Below, piece after piece: positions 38,572-47,279 of a DNA stretch of 64,000 nucleotides (position 1 is its first letter; every line of letters starts with the position of its first letter). The position numbers and the translations under genes were made by a program. Below the pieces are notes generated by a model. The model made no database searches, was not told the origin of the DNA, and saw only the letters and a list, made by a program, of their open reading frames with translations. This DNA is from Hyphomicrobiales bacterium (lineage in GTDB: Bacteria > Pseudomonadota > Alphaproteobacteria > Rhizobiales > Beijerinckiaceae), in NCBI GenBank assembly GCA_900470775.1, contig UCBZ01000006.1, positions 143,940 through 207,939 of the forward strand. Reading direction: 5' to 3'.

Positions 38572-38922
38572 TCAGTCCTTCGGCGCGCTGCCCTTCGACC
38601 CGGAGGTCGGACGCGAACCGAGCCGATAGACGGAACGCAGCCCAGCCATGGCGCCGATCACCAGGAAGATGATCAGCAGGAACGGAGACGTTCCAAGCCA
38701 CCGGTCTGCGAGGATCCCGATCAGGGCGCCTGCGATGATGCCGCCTGCGAGATCCGTCGCGGCGCGAAAGCCTGAAGACATGGCACCTGCAAGGGCCCCG
38801 TCCGGTCCAGCCTGGCTCGCGCCCGGCTTTTCGTTCTTGTCGGCCTGCCCGAGGGCAGTCTTCAAAGAACCCAGTCTTGCGCGCAACTCCGAGTCTGAAG
38901 CGTTTTTGTCGGGTTCGGACAT
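38572..38922 (-). CDS. atpI: AtpZ/AtpI family ATP synthase accessory protein
   Basis: 116 residues from ATG at 38922 ([18 protein letters not shown]); an in-frame extension to 39051 is not supported. A hydrophilic N-terminus is followed by two membrane helices ([19 protein letters not shown] and [19 protein letters not shown]). This is the AtpZ/AtpI accessory-protein architecture, thought to help assemble the c-ring or to carry Mg2+. First gene of the Fo operon; the F1 genes are not in this window, which is the usual alphaproteobacterial split. Confidence 0.9.
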   Translation of the reverse strand: MSEPDKNASDSELRARLGSLKTALGQADKNEKPGASQAGPDGALAGAMSSGFRAATDLAGGIIAGALIGILADRWLGTSPFLLIIFLVIGAMAGLRSVYRLGSRPTSGSKGSAPKD

Positions 38923-39153
38923 GGCAGCAGCTCCTTGTACGATCGTGAAATGGCCACGATCCCCAAAAAAACCACACGATCCCTGTTCGAGCCCGCGCAT
39001 CGAGCCGTCGTCAGCACGGCCTCCTTTATTGCCCGTCCCCGATGCTGTCAAGGCAGGGTAATGTCACCTAACGCATTGGAATATCTATAAATTCGGGGCA
39101 AGTGCGACATTCTTGCCGCATTGCGAAGACGATTGTGGCGTTTTTTCAGCCGC

Positions 39154-42100
39154 TCAGACCGCTTCGCGGATGCGCTCGGCCGTCGCGAGATCGACCGAGA
39201 CCATCTGGCTGACGCCGCGCTCGGCCATGGTCACCCCGAAAAGCCGGTCCATCCGCGCCATGGTGATCGGGTTGTGGGTGATCAGGATGAAGCGGGTCTG
39301 GGTGTCGCGCGCCATCTCGTCGAGCAGGTCGCAATAGCGCTCGACATTGGCGTCGTCGAGCGGCGCATCGACCTCGTCGAGCACGCAGATCGGCGAGGGA
39401 TTGGTCAGGAACACCGCGAAGATCAGCGCGGTCGCGGTCAGGGCCTGCTCGCCGCCCGAGAGCAGGGTCATCACCTGCGGCTTCTTGCCGGGCGGCCGGG
39501 CGAATATCTCGAGCCCGGCATCGAGTGGGTCCTCCGCATCGACCAACTTGAGTTCCGCCGTGCCGCCGCCGAACAGCACGGCAAACAGCCTCTGGAACTG
39601 CCCGTTGACGATCTCGAAGGCGGCCAGAAGCCGCTCGCGCCCCTCGCGGTTGAGCGCGCTGATCGCCTGCCGCAACCGGCGGATCGCCTCGCTCAGATCG
39701 TCGCGCTCGCCCGTCAGCCCCTCGCGCTTGGCCTTGATCTCGATCAGTTCGTCCTCGGCCCGCAGATTGACCGCGCCAAGCCGCTCGCGCTCGGCCTTCA
39801 GCCCCGCCAGGCGCCGCTCGACCCCGTCCTGCTCCGGCGGGTCCTCGCCGGCCTTCAGCCCGGCCATCGCCTGTAAACCGTCGAGACGGGTCTCCAGACC
39901 ATCCTCGATCTGCCGAGCCACATCCGCGACGCGCTGGCGCGCCGCCTCCAGCTTGGCCTCGGCGGCGGCCCGGATCTCGCGCGCGCCGGACAGGCCTTCC
40001 AGCGCTATGCGCGCCTGCCGATCAGCCTCGGCCAGCGCCGCCTCGCCGATGGCCAGCCGGTCGGCAGCCTCGCGCCTTTGCGTCTCCGCGCTCTCGATCT
40101 CGGCGACCAGCCGGCGCCGCTCGGTCAGGAAGGTGTCGGGGGCCTCCAGCAGCGCTGCTTGCTCCGCAGCGACCGTCTCGATTCGGCGCCGCGTTTCCTC
40201 GGCAGTCTGGCCGCCGGTCTCTGCGCGCTCGCGCCAGGCTTTGACGTCGGCGGCGATGGCGGCGCGGCGGCTCGCCCGCAGTTCCGCCTCGCGCGACAGG
40301 GTCTGCACCCGCGCCCGGGCATCCGAGGCTGCGATGCGCTGTTCGCCAAGTGCGACGCGCGCCTTCAGCAGCGTGCTCTCCAATTCGGCCGAGGGCGGCA
40401 GCGCCGCGACCGACCGCTCCTGCGTTGCAGCCTGCGCGGCAGCCTCCGCGATGGTCTGGCCGAGCCGGCCGATCGCCTCCGTCAGGGCCGAGCGCCGCGT
40501 CGCGACCTCGCCGGCCTTGCGTTCCGCCACCGCGAACTGCTCGCGCGCCTGGTCGAGCAGGCGCCGCGCCTGGCGGGCGGCATCGAGCGCCGTCGCCTCG
40601 GCCTGCGCGGCCACTTTCGCGTCCTGCATCGCCAGATCGAGCGCCTCGCGGGCGGCTTCGGCGGCTTCCTGCGCGCCTTGCGCCTCGCGTTCGAGATCGC
40701 CGAGCCGGTTCTTCTCGGCGAGCCGCCGGGCGGCGGGGGAGGGCGCCTCGGCCGCGCCGGTAAAACCGTCCCAGCGCCAGATGTCGCCCTCGCGCGAGAC
40801 CAGCCGCTGCCCGGGCTTCAGGGCTTCGCGCAGGCGCGGGCCTTCGCCGCGCGCCACGACGCCGATCTGGGCGAGGCGACGTTTCAGCGCGTCGGGGCCG
40901 CGCACATGCGCGGCAAGCGGCTCGGCGCCCGCCGGCAGGGCCGGATCGTCCGCACCCGGCCCGGTATCGCGCCAATGGCTCGGTGCGGAGAGATCGGTGG
41001 CGGCATCGAGATCGTCGCCGAGCGCCGCCCCCAGCGCCACCTCGAAACCCTTGGCGACAGCGATCGAATCGAGGATCGCTGGCCAGCGCCCGCCGCTCGT
41101 CGGCGCCAGCAGCTTCTGCAGCGTCCGGATCTCGGTCTCCAGCCGCTGCGCCCGGCGGTCGGCCTCGGCCAGCGGCGCCCGCATCTGCGTCTCACGCTCG
41201 CGGGCAGTCGCCAATGCCGATCGTGCCGTGGCCGCAGTCGCATCGCTGTCGCGCATCGCGGTCTCGGCGCTGGCGACGGCATTGCGCAACCCTTCGAGCG
41301 GCACGGCGGCTGCGCTGGCATCGAGCGCTGCCTGGTCGCGCAGCAGGCGCTCGCGCTCCGAGGCCGCGCGGGTCTCGCGCTCCCTGGTCTCGCGCAGCGC
41401 CCGTTCCAGCGCTCCACGCCGGGCGCCGAGCTCGGACAAAGCGGCTTGCGCTGCGGTGTGGTCGGCCTCCGCCGTGGCGAGCGCTGCCTCCGCTTCGGCC
41501 AGCGCGGCGGCAGCCGTCTGGGCTCCGCTGGCCGCGCCCGCGCCATCGCGGGCGAGCGCCGCATCCTCGTCGGCCAGCCTTGTCAGGCTCTCAGTCGCGT
41601 CGCGCGCCACGCTCTCCTGCCGGGCAAGGTCGCCCTGCAATTCCGCCAGCCGCCGGCCGAGCTCCTCCGCCCGCTGCTTCGCGCGCCGATTCTCGGCTTC
41701 AAGCTCGTCGAGCCCGCGCTTGAGCCGCACCAGCCCCGCCGCTGCGGACGCCTCGCCTTCGCGCAGCGCCGGCAGCTCATGCGCCGCGATCGCCTGCCGT
41801 CTGGCCGCTTCGGCCTGGATGCCGGTCTGGTCGGCGACGCCGCGCAGCGCCGCCTCCAGCGCCCGCTCGGCATGGGCCTCCTGCGTCCGCGCCTCGTGAT
41901 GCGCGATCAGCGCCAGCGTCGCCTCGGCCCGGCGGATGTCGGAAGCGAGGCTGCGATAGCGCGACGCCTGCCGCGCCTGGCGCTGCAGCGCCTCGATCTG
42001 CTGGTCGATCTCGCCCAGCACATCCTCCAGCCGCGTCAGGTTCTCTTCGGCGCCCTTCAGCCGCAATTCCGCCTCGTGACGGCGGCTGTGCAGCCCGGCG

Positions 42101-42609
42101 ATGCCGGCGGCGTCTTCGAGAATGCGCCGGCGCGATTGCGGCTTGGCCGAGATGATCTCGGCGATCTGCCCCTGCCGCACCAGTGCCGGCGAGCGCGCCC
42201 CGGTCGCGGCGTCGGCGAAGAGCAGTTGCACGTCCCGCGCCCGCACCTCCTTGCCGTTGACGCGATAGGTCGAGCCTTCCTCGCGCTCGATCCGGCGCGT
42301 GACCTCGAGCACATCGGTTTCGTTGAAGGCGGCGGGCGCCCTGCGGTCGGCATTGTCGAGCGTCAGCGCGACCTCGGCCATGTTGCGGCCGGGGCGCTCG
42401 TTCGAGCCGGCGAAGATGACGTCGTCCATCCCCGAGCCGCGCATGTTCTTGAACGAGCTTTCGCCCATCACCCAGCGCAGCGCTTCGACGAGATTGGACT
42501 TGCCGCAGCCATTGGGCCCGACGACGCCGGTCAGCCCCGGTTCGATCAGGAATTCCGTCGGCTCGACGAAGGTCTTGAAGCCGGTGAGTTTCAGGCGCGT
42601 CAGATGCAT
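39154..42609 (-). CDS. smc: Chromosome segregation protein SMC
   Basis: 1151 residues. N-terminal ATPase half with Walker A GPNGCGKSN (31-39), two long Ala/Glu/Arg-rich coiled coils (about 165-480 and 650-1000) flanking a hinge (about 490-620, including WPAILDSIAVAKGFEVALGAALG and RLVSREGDIWRWDGF), and a C-terminal half with the signature LLSGGEQALTATALIFAVFL and Walker B CVLDEVDAPLDD. It organises and compacts the chromosome as a dimer. DsbA and DciA-like genes lie upstream on the same strand. ScpA/ScpB are not in this window. Confidence 0.97.
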   Translation of the reverse strand: MHLTRLKLTGFKTFVEPTEFLIEPGLTGVVGPNGCGKSNLVEALRWVMGESSFKNMRGSGMDDVIFAGSNERPGRNMAEVALTLDNADRRAPAAFNETDVLEVTRRIEREEGSTYRVNGKEVRARDVQLLFADAATGARSPALVRQGQIAEIISAKPQSRRRILEDAAGIAGLHSRRHEAELRLKGAEENLTRLEDVLGEIDQQIEALQRQARQASRYRSLASDIRRAEATLALIAHHEARTQEAHAERALEAALRGVADQTGIQAEAARRQAIAAHELPALREGEASAAAGLVRLKRGLDELEAENRRAKQRAEELGRRLAELQGDLARQESVARDATESLTRLADEDAALARDGAGAASGAQTAAAALAEAEAALATAEADHTAAQAALSELGARRGALERALRETRERETRAASERERLLRDQAALDASAAAVPLEGLRNAVASAETAMRDSDATAATARSALATARERETQMRAPLAEADRRAQRLETEIRTLQKLLAPTSGGRWPAILDSIAVAKGFEVALGAALGDDLDAATDLSAPSHWRDTGPGADDPALPAGAEPLAAHVRGPDALKRRLAQIGVVARGEGPRLREALKPGQRLVSREGDIWRWDGFTGAAEAPSPAARRLAEKNRLGDLEREAQGAQEAAEAAREALDLAMQDAKVAAQAEATALDAARQARRLLDQAREQFAVAERKAGEVATRRSALTEAIGRLGQTIAEAAAQAATQERSVAALPPSAELESTLLKARVALGEQRIAASDARARVQTLSREAELRASRRAAIAADVKAWRERAETGGQTAEETRRRIETVAAEQAALLEAPDTFLTERRRLVAEIESAETQRREAADRLAIGEAALAEADRQARIALEGLSGAREIRAAAEAKLEAARQRVADVARQIEDGLETRLDGLQAMAGLKAGEDPPEQDGVERRLAGLKAERERLGAVNLRAEDELIEIKAKREGLTGERDDLSEAIRRLRQAISALNREGRERLLAAFEIVNGQFQRLFAVLFGGGTAELKLVDAEDPLDAGLEIFARPPGKKPQVMTLLSGGEQALTATALIFAVFLTNPSPICVLDEVDAPLDDANVERYCDLLDEMARDTQTRFILITHNPITMARMDRLFGVTMAERGVSQMVSVDLATAERIREAV

Positions 42610-42639
42610 CGACGCGCCCGCTCTGTCTCATGCTCCGCG

Positions 42640-42740
42640 GTCGTCCCGGACGCAGCGAAGCGGAGATCCGGGATCCATTCCTGAGCGGTTCCGGAATGGA
42701 TCCCGGATCGGCGCCGCATACGCGACTTGTCCGGGATGAC
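42640..42740. repeat. Palindromic intergenic repeat, family A, copy 2
   Basis: Between smc and the DsbA gene. Outer arms at 42640-42651 and 42729-42740 pair with one mismatch. Inner arms GATCCGGGATCCATTCC (42665-42681) and GGAATGGATCCCGGATC (42693-42709) pair perfectly. It shares the outer ends and the CCGGGATCCAT core with 7838-7942. Confidence 0.85.
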
Positions 42741-42765
42741 GGCGAGGGTGTTAAGACAGCCGCCC

Positions 42766-43386
42766 TCAGCCCGCGAGGAGCGGCTCCAGGATCTTGTCGA
42801 ATTCGGCGATCGAGAGCGCACCTGAACGCTTCTGCCCGTTGATGAAGAAGGTCGGCGTCGAGTCGACGCCCGCCTTGGCTCCACGATCCTTCACGACTGT
42901 GACGGCGTCATAGATATCCTGCCTTTTCAAGCAGGCTTCAAACGAATCCTGTGTGAAACCGGCCTGCTTGACCATGGTCGAGAGCGCATCGACCGGCTTG
43001 TCGGTGAAGGCCCAGACCTTCTGCTGGGCGAAGAGCAGGTCGGTCATCGCGACGTATTTGTCGTTGCCGTTGCAGCGCGCCAGCATGAAGCCCGCCGTCG
43101 CCAGCGGGTCGAGCGGGAATTCGCGCAACGTGAAGCGCACCTTGCCCGTGTCGATGTACTTCGCCTTCAGGGCCGGCCAGGTGTCCTTGTGGAAGGCCGC
43201 GCAATGGCCGCAGGTCAGCGAGGCGTATTCGATGATCGTGACCTTGGCGCTCTCCGGGCCGAGCCAGACGTCGCCGAGCGGGCCGGGCGTGGCGAGATCG
43301 GCCTGGGCGTGGGCGGCGGGCGAACCCAGCATCGCGGCGGCCGCGAGCCCGGCTGTCCCCGTCAGAAGCTGTCGCCTGTTCGTCAT
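42766..43386 (-). CDS. DsbA family thiol:disulfide oxidoreductase
   Basis: 206 residues from ATG at 43386. A Tat-like or Sec leader (MTNRRQLLTGTAGLAAAAML, cleaved near AAHA) is followed by a thioredoxin fold with an inserted helical domain. The active site is TCGHC (Cys59, Cys62) and the cis-Pro loop is VDSTPTFFING. It is likely to oxidise or isomerise periplasmic disulfides. Located between smc and the DciA-like gene, the order seen in many alphaproteobacteria. Confidence 0.93.
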   Translation of the reverse strand: MTNRRQLLTGTAGLAAAAMLGSPAAHAQADLATPGPLGDVWLGPESAKVTIIEYASLTCGHCAAFHKDTWPALKAKYIDTGKVRFTLREFPLDPLATAGFMLARCNGNDKYVAMTDLLFAQQKVWAFTDKPVDALSTMVKQAGFTQDSFEACLKRQDIYDAVTVVKDRGAKAGVDSTPTFFINGQKRSGALSIAEFDKILEPLLAG

Positions 43387-43495
43387 GGTACTCGTCCCTG
43401 GAAGTGCAGATGGCTGAAAGTCGCAAATCGCTTGCCGGGACCATAGAGGCCGCAACGATTGTGGCAAGATCGTCACCGCCCGTTGTTGCGCCTGC

Positions 43496-44008
43496 TCACG
43501 AAGCCGTGTCGATGGCGCTGCGCTTCGTGCCCTGAACCACATGCTTCTGCGCGACATGGCGCCCGAGCCGCTCGAGTGAAGCCCGCAAGGCCGGGTCGGA
43601 AACGCCGGAGACCTGTTGCTCGACACGCGCCGCGATGGCGGGATCGAGCGGCTGCGGCGCGCGTTTCGGCAGGGCTGCCTCGACCGGCCCCTGCTTGAGC
43701 ACGAGCTTGCCCACGGCCCGCCAGCCGAGATGGGTGTTGACCCGTTCCAGCACGATCGGCGCGAGCTGCTGCATTTCGAGCGCAAACGCACTCTCGACCC
43801 GCACCACCATCGTCGCGGGCTCGGCGGTCTCGCCCGGCGCCGGGCGCCGGCGCGGCCAGTCGATCTTCAGCGGCCGCGTGCGCAGGCTCAGCCGCTCGCC
43901 GACGATCTCCGGCCAGAGCGACACGATCGCCCGGCCAGCGAATCCCTGCGCCGCCAGCGCAGGCGCGAGCAGATCGTCGATCAGGTCTGCGAGGGGTTTC
44001 ACGGCCAT
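43496..44008 (-). CDS. DciA-like DUF721 protein
   Basis: 170 residues from ATG at 44008; an ATG at 44026 adds six. The N-terminal DUF721 domain (MAVKPLADLIDDLLAPALAAQGF, then LWPEIVGERLSLRTRPLKIDW, and a strand VVRVESAFALEMQQLAPIVLERVN) is the family related to DciA, the bacterial DnaB helicase operator or loader. The C-terminal half is Ala/Arg-rich. In many alphaproteobacteria this gene sits between mutY and dsbA-smc; here it is separated from mutY by an inserted SDR/TetR module. Confidence 0.85.
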   Translation of the reverse strand: MAVKPLADLIDDLLAPALAAQGFAGRAIVSLWPEIVGERLSLRTRPLKIDWPRRRPAPGETAEPATMVVRVESAFALEMQQLAPIVLERVNTHLGWRAVGKLVLKQGPVEAALPKRAPQPLDPAIAARVEQQVSGVSDPALRASLERLGRHVAQKHVVQGTKRSAIDTAS

Positions 44009-44089
44009 GCGCCATTGTGGGCGCACCCCGATCCGCCCGCAAGCCTGCGGCCGGATCGGGTCTCATGACAACGGGATCGTCGCTACGGC

Positions 44090-44830
44090 TCAGGCGTTCG
44101 TCCCGCCGTCGACGCTGATGCCGGTGCCGGTGATCTGCCGCGCGGCTGGGCTCGCCAGGAAAGCGACGGCCGCCGCGACATCCTCGGGCTTGCCGTAATG
44201 GCCGAGCGCCGTGATCGCCCGCTGGCCGTCCGCGTCCTCGCCCGTTGCGGGGTTCATGTCGGTGTCGGTTGGACCGGGATGCACCAGATTGACGGTGATG
44301 CCGCGCGGCCCAAGCTCGCGAGCCAGCCCGCGCGTGAAGGCGAGCAGCGCCGACTTCGTCATCGAATAGACCGTGATGCCCGGGAAAGGTACGCGCTCGG
44401 CGAGGCAGGAGCCGATCGAGACGATGCGGCCGCCTTCGGGCAGATGCGCGATCGCTGCCTGCGAGGCCAGCACGACGGAGCGGATATTGACCGCCAGAAG
44501 CGCGTCGATATCGGCGAGGCTCGCCTCTGCGACCGAGCCGCCCCGAGCGATGCCGGCATTGTTTACGAGGATGTCGAGGCCGCCGAGGCTCTGCGCCGCC
44601 TGATCGACGGAACGCTTCACGGCTTCCGCATCGGCGCTGTCGGCCTGGATCGCGAAGCCGCGCCGCCCCTTGGCCTCGATGGCACGCACCACCTCCGCGG
44701 CAAGCTCGGCCGAGTGCTCATAGGTGATGGCGACATCGGCGCCCTTTTCCGCCAGCGCCAGGGCGATCGCCGCCCCGATGCCGCGCGATGCGCCGGTGAC
44801 GAGGGCGCGCTTGCCAGTCAATTCAATCAT
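44090..44830 (-). CDS. SDR family NAD(P)-dependent oxidoreductase
   Basis: 246 residues of a classical short-chain dehydrogenase. Cofactor loop TGASRGIG (12-19), NNAG (90-93), catalytic Ser141, Tyr155 and Lys159 (YSMTK), and the C-terminal SVDGGTNA. Arg/His positions after the second strand (TYEHSAE) do not settle NAD versus NADP. Divergent from a TetR regulator with two operator-like sites between, so it is probably repressed by that regulator. The substrate is unknown. Confidence 0.93.
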   Translation of the reverse strand: MIELTGKRALVTGASRGIGAAIALALAEKGADVAITYEHSAELAAEVVRAIEAKGRRGFAIQADSADAEAVKRSVDQAAQSLGGLDILVNNAGIARGGSVAEASLADIDALLAVNIRSVVLASQAAIAHLPEGGRIVSIGSCLAERVPFPGITVYSMTKSALLAFTRGLARELGPRGITVNLVHPGPTDTDMNPATGEDADGQRAITALGHYGKPEDVAAAVAFLASPAARQITGTGISVDGGTNA

Positions 44831-44840
44831 GGTTCGATCT

Positions 44841-44862
44841 TTCTGTATTGAACGATACAGAA
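44841..44862. promoter_or_regulatory. TetR-type operator O1
   Basis: A perfect inverted repeat, TTCTGTAT (44841-44848) and ATACAGAA (44855-44862), with a six-base centre TGAACG. It lies 11 bp upstream of the SDR ATG, placed to block that gene's transcription. The size and spacing fit a TetR dimer site. Confidence 0.75.
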
Positions 44863-44897
44863 TTAGCTAGGCACGTTGCCTCCCAGCGTCAAGGGAA

Positions 44898-44919
44898 TTA
44901 TATATCGACCGATGCAGAA
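44898..44919. promoter_or_regulatory. TetR-type operator O2 (degenerate)
   Basis: A second 22-bp site resembles O1 at 17 of 22 positions. Its right half ATGCAGAA differs from ATACAGAA by one base and contains the tetR start codon at 44912. Two sites flanking the divergent promoter region suggest control of both genes. Confidence 0.55.
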
Positions 44920-45562
44920 ATCGGGTGGACAGAATTCCGGAGTTGAGTCGGCGCGCAGCCGGGGCCGCCCGCGCCGCTTCGATCGTGAGGCGGCGCTGGC
45001 AACGGCGACCCGCCTGTTCTGGCTGAAGGGCTATGCGGCAACCTCCGTCGCAGACCTCACCGACGCGATGGGGATCGGTTCGCCGAGCCTCTATGCGGCG
45101 TTCGGCTCCAAGGAGGAGCTCTATGCCGAGGCTTTGCGCTATTACGCAAAACGTTACGAGGGGCTGGTCTGGCAGAACTTTCGCGCTGCTCCCACGGCAC
45201 GCGAGGCGGTGACGGCGCTGCTCATGGATTCGGCGGCGGCGCTGACCGGCTCTTGCAGCCAGAACGACCCGCTCGGCTGTATGGTAACCCTCTCGGCCGT
45301 CGGCAGCGAAGGCCATGCCGAACTCGGCGAGCGGGTGCGGGCCGCGCGGGCCTCGGCTCTGACGCGTGTCGAAGAGCGCCTCGCCCGCGCCGTCGCTGAC
45401 GGCGAACTCCCCGCGGATACCGACATTCCCGGCCTCGCGCGCCTTGGCGTGGCCGTGCAGAACGGCATGTCGATCCTGGCACGCGACGGTGCCAGCCGCG
45501 CCGAGCTCGAGGCGGCGGCCCGTCATGCCATGCGAGCCTGGCCGGAGCCGGATCGAACCTGA
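44912..45562 (+). CDS. TetR/AcrR family transcriptional regulator
   Basis: 216 residues from ATG at 44912 (MQKSGGQNSG); an upstream TTG is discounted. The HTH spans about 28-75: REAALATATRLFWLKGYAATS, then DLTDAMGIGSPSLYAAFGSKEEL, the typical TetR recognition helix. The C-terminal ligand domain is helical with CSQNDPLGCM in the middle, a stretch common in the group near TetR_C_16-like regulators. It is divergent from the SDR gene, with operators at 44841 and 44898. Ligand unknown; the role as repressor of the SDR gene is inferred from location. Confidence 0.92.
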   Translation: MQKSGGQNSGVESARSRGRPRRFDREAALATATRLFWLKGYAATSVADLTDAMGIGSPSLYAAFGSKEELYAEALRYYAKRYEGLVWQNFRAAPTAREAVTALLMDSAAALTGSCSQNDPLGCMVTLSAVGSEGHAELGERVRAARASALTRVEERLARAVADGELPADTDIPGLARLGVAVQNGMSILARDGASRAELEAAARHAMRAWPEPDRT

Positions 45563-45638
45563 ACCACATCGACCATCGCATGATTGTGCGTCTGTAGCCG
45601 GGGTCCTAAAAGGCCCACGGGCTGGTTGGGGAACGACG

Positions 45639-46220
45639 ATGCGCTGGGTTGTGGCGGCGATGGCCGCTTTTTTTGGGTTGGGTGGTGAGGCCTTGGCGGT
45701 CGAGTTCCTGCAGAAGGGGATCGTGCTGGCGATCGGCGGACCCATCCGCAATGGCGATCAACATCTGCTGCGCGACTATCTCAGCCGGCCGGAATCCGGC
45801 CAGATCAAGGTCGTCTATCTGAGCAGCGTCGGCGGCTTCATCTTTCCAGCGAGCGAGATGGCCCGGCTGATTCGTGAAAAGGGCTATGCGACGGTCGTGG
45901 ACGCGGCTCGCGGACAATGCAGCAGCGCCTGCACCGGGCTCTTCGTCGCCGGCACGCGACGTTACTACCTGAACGCCGGCTTTTCCGACGGTGACGCCAA
46001 GCAGCGCGGCGGCCTCGGTTTTCATGCCGGCAGCTCGGTCGGCCGTACCGGCCATGACTATTCCGGCGCTGCCAGCGCCGCCATGATCGCGATGTATTAT
46101 GAGATGGGCGTCCCCGGCGCCGCCTCGTTGATGACGGGCTCCGAATTCAAGGGCGTCCATCGGCTCTCCGGCAAGACGGCGCTCTCGCTCGGCATCGCGA
46201 CCAACCTGTCGCTTCCATGA
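45639..46220 (+). CDS. ClpP-fold periplasmic protein, COG3904-like
   Basis: 193 residues from ATG at 45639. A signal peptide (MRWVVAAMAAFFGLGGEALA) precedes a crotonase/ClpP-like domain: LAIGGPIRNGDQHLLRDYL, VYLSSVGGFIFPASEMARLIRE, then the cysteine-containing GQCSSACTGLFVAGTRRYYL (Cys94, Cys98) and LGFHAGSS (His129). COG3904 proteins share this pattern and are uncharacterised. A Ser-His catalytic pair is possible (Ser95/96 with His129) but unproven. Its stop overlaps the mutY start (ATGA), so the two are translationally coupled. Confidence 0.75.
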   Translation: MRWVVAAMAAFFGLGGEALAVEFLQKGIVLAIGGPIRNGDQHLLRDYLSRPESGQIKVVYLSSVGGFIFPASEMARLIREKGYATVVDAARGQCSSACTGLFVAGTRRYYLNAGFSDGDAKQRGGLGFHAGSSVGRTGHDYSGAASAAMIAMYYEMGVPGAASLMTGSEFKGVHRLSGKTALSLGIATNLSLP

Positions 46221-47269
46221 GAGCAGGGCCCGCCGCCGCCGATCTCCTCGCCTGGTACGACCGCCACCGTCGTGTCCTGCCCTGGCGCGCGCTGGCCGGT
46301 GAGCGGGCCGATCCCTACCGGGTCTGGGCCTCCGAGATCATGCTGCAGCAGACCACGATCGCGGCGGTGAAGCCTTACTACGAGCGCTTCATGGCGCGCT
46401 TCCCGACGGTGGCTGCGCTCGCGGCCGCGCCCTCCGAGGAGGTCATGCAGGCCTGGGCGGGCTTGGGTTACTATTCGCGCGCTCGCAATCTCCATGCCTG
46501 CGCGATGGCCGTCGTCGCCAACCATGGCGGGCGCTTTCCCGACACCGAGGACGGCCTGCGCACCCTGCCGGGCATCGGCGCCTATACGGCCGGCGCCGTC
46601 GCGGCGATCGCCTTCAACCGGCCCGCCGCAGCGGTGGACGGCAATGTCGAGCGGGTGATGACGCGGCTCTTCACCATAGAGGATCTGCTGCCCGGCGCCC
46701 GCCCGCTGGTGCGCGAGCGCGTTCTGGCGCTAATGCCGCACGACCGGCCGGGCGATTTCGCGCAAGGCTTGATGGATCTCGGCGCCACCATCTGCACACC
46801 GCGCAATCCGGCTTGCGGCCTGTGCCCCTGGCGCGAGCCCTGCCTCGCCCGCATCGCGGGCACGCAGGAGAGCTTTCCGAGAAAGGCGGCGAAGAAGGCT
46901 GGCGCCACCCGCTATGGCGCGGCTTTCGTGCTGCGGCGCGAGGATGGCGCGCTGCTGCTGCGCACCCGTCCGCCCAAGGGCCTGCTCGGCGGCATGGCCG
47001 AGGTGCCGACCAGCGAGTGGCGCGCCGACTACGAGCTGGACGGCGCCGCTCAGGACGCGCCGGTCGTCACCCGCTGGCGCCAGTTGGCCCCGCCGGTGCG
47101 GCATGTCTTCACGCATTTCCCGCTGGAGCTGACGGTGTTTGCCGCGACGGCCCCCGCCGGCATGCAGCCCCCGCCGGGCATGCGCTTCACAGCCGTCGGC
47201 CGGCTCGGCGAGGAGCCGTTTTCGAGCGTGATGTTGAAAGTTCTGGAGACGGCCGGCGCTATGGCATGA
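46217..47269 (+). CDS. mutY: A/G-specific adenine glycosylase
   Basis: 350 residues. It removes adenine mispaired with 8-oxoguanine. Catalytic Glu40 (WASEIMLQQT) and Asp141 (AVDGNVERVM), the HhH hairpin LPGIGAYTAGAVAAIAF, and the 4Fe-4S ligands Cys193, Cys200, Cys203 and Cys209 are all present. The C-terminal MutT-like domain (YGAAFVLRREDGALLLRTRPPKGLLGGM) recognises 8-oxoG. It overlaps the COG3904-like gene by four bases. It is separated from the DciA-like gene by an inserted module. Confidence 0.97.
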   Translation: MRAGPAAADLLAWYDRHRRVLPWRALAGERADPYRVWASEIMLQQTTIAAVKPYYERFMARFPTVAALAAAPSEEVMQAWAGLGYYSRARNLHACAMAVVANHGGRFPDTEDGLRTLPGIGAYTAGAVAAIAFNRPAAAVDGNVERVMTRLFTIEDLLPGARPLVRERVLALMPHDRPGDFAQGLMDLGATICTPRNPACGLCPWREPCLARIAGTQESFPRKAAKKAGATRYGAAFVLRREDGALLLRTRPPKGLLGGMAEVPTSEWRADYELDGAAQDAPVVTRWRQLAPPVRHVFTHFPLELTVFAATAPAGMQPPPGMRFTAVGRLGEEPFSSVMLKVLETAGAMA

Positions 47270-47279
47270 CGCCCCGGGC

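Noticed and set aside
39347..42684. Two plus-strand ORFs of about 850 codons opposite smc
   Set aside because: Ser/Arg-rich or Arg/Leu-rich composition and complete overlap with an intact SMC gene. Coding on the opposite strand is explained by high GC at third positions.
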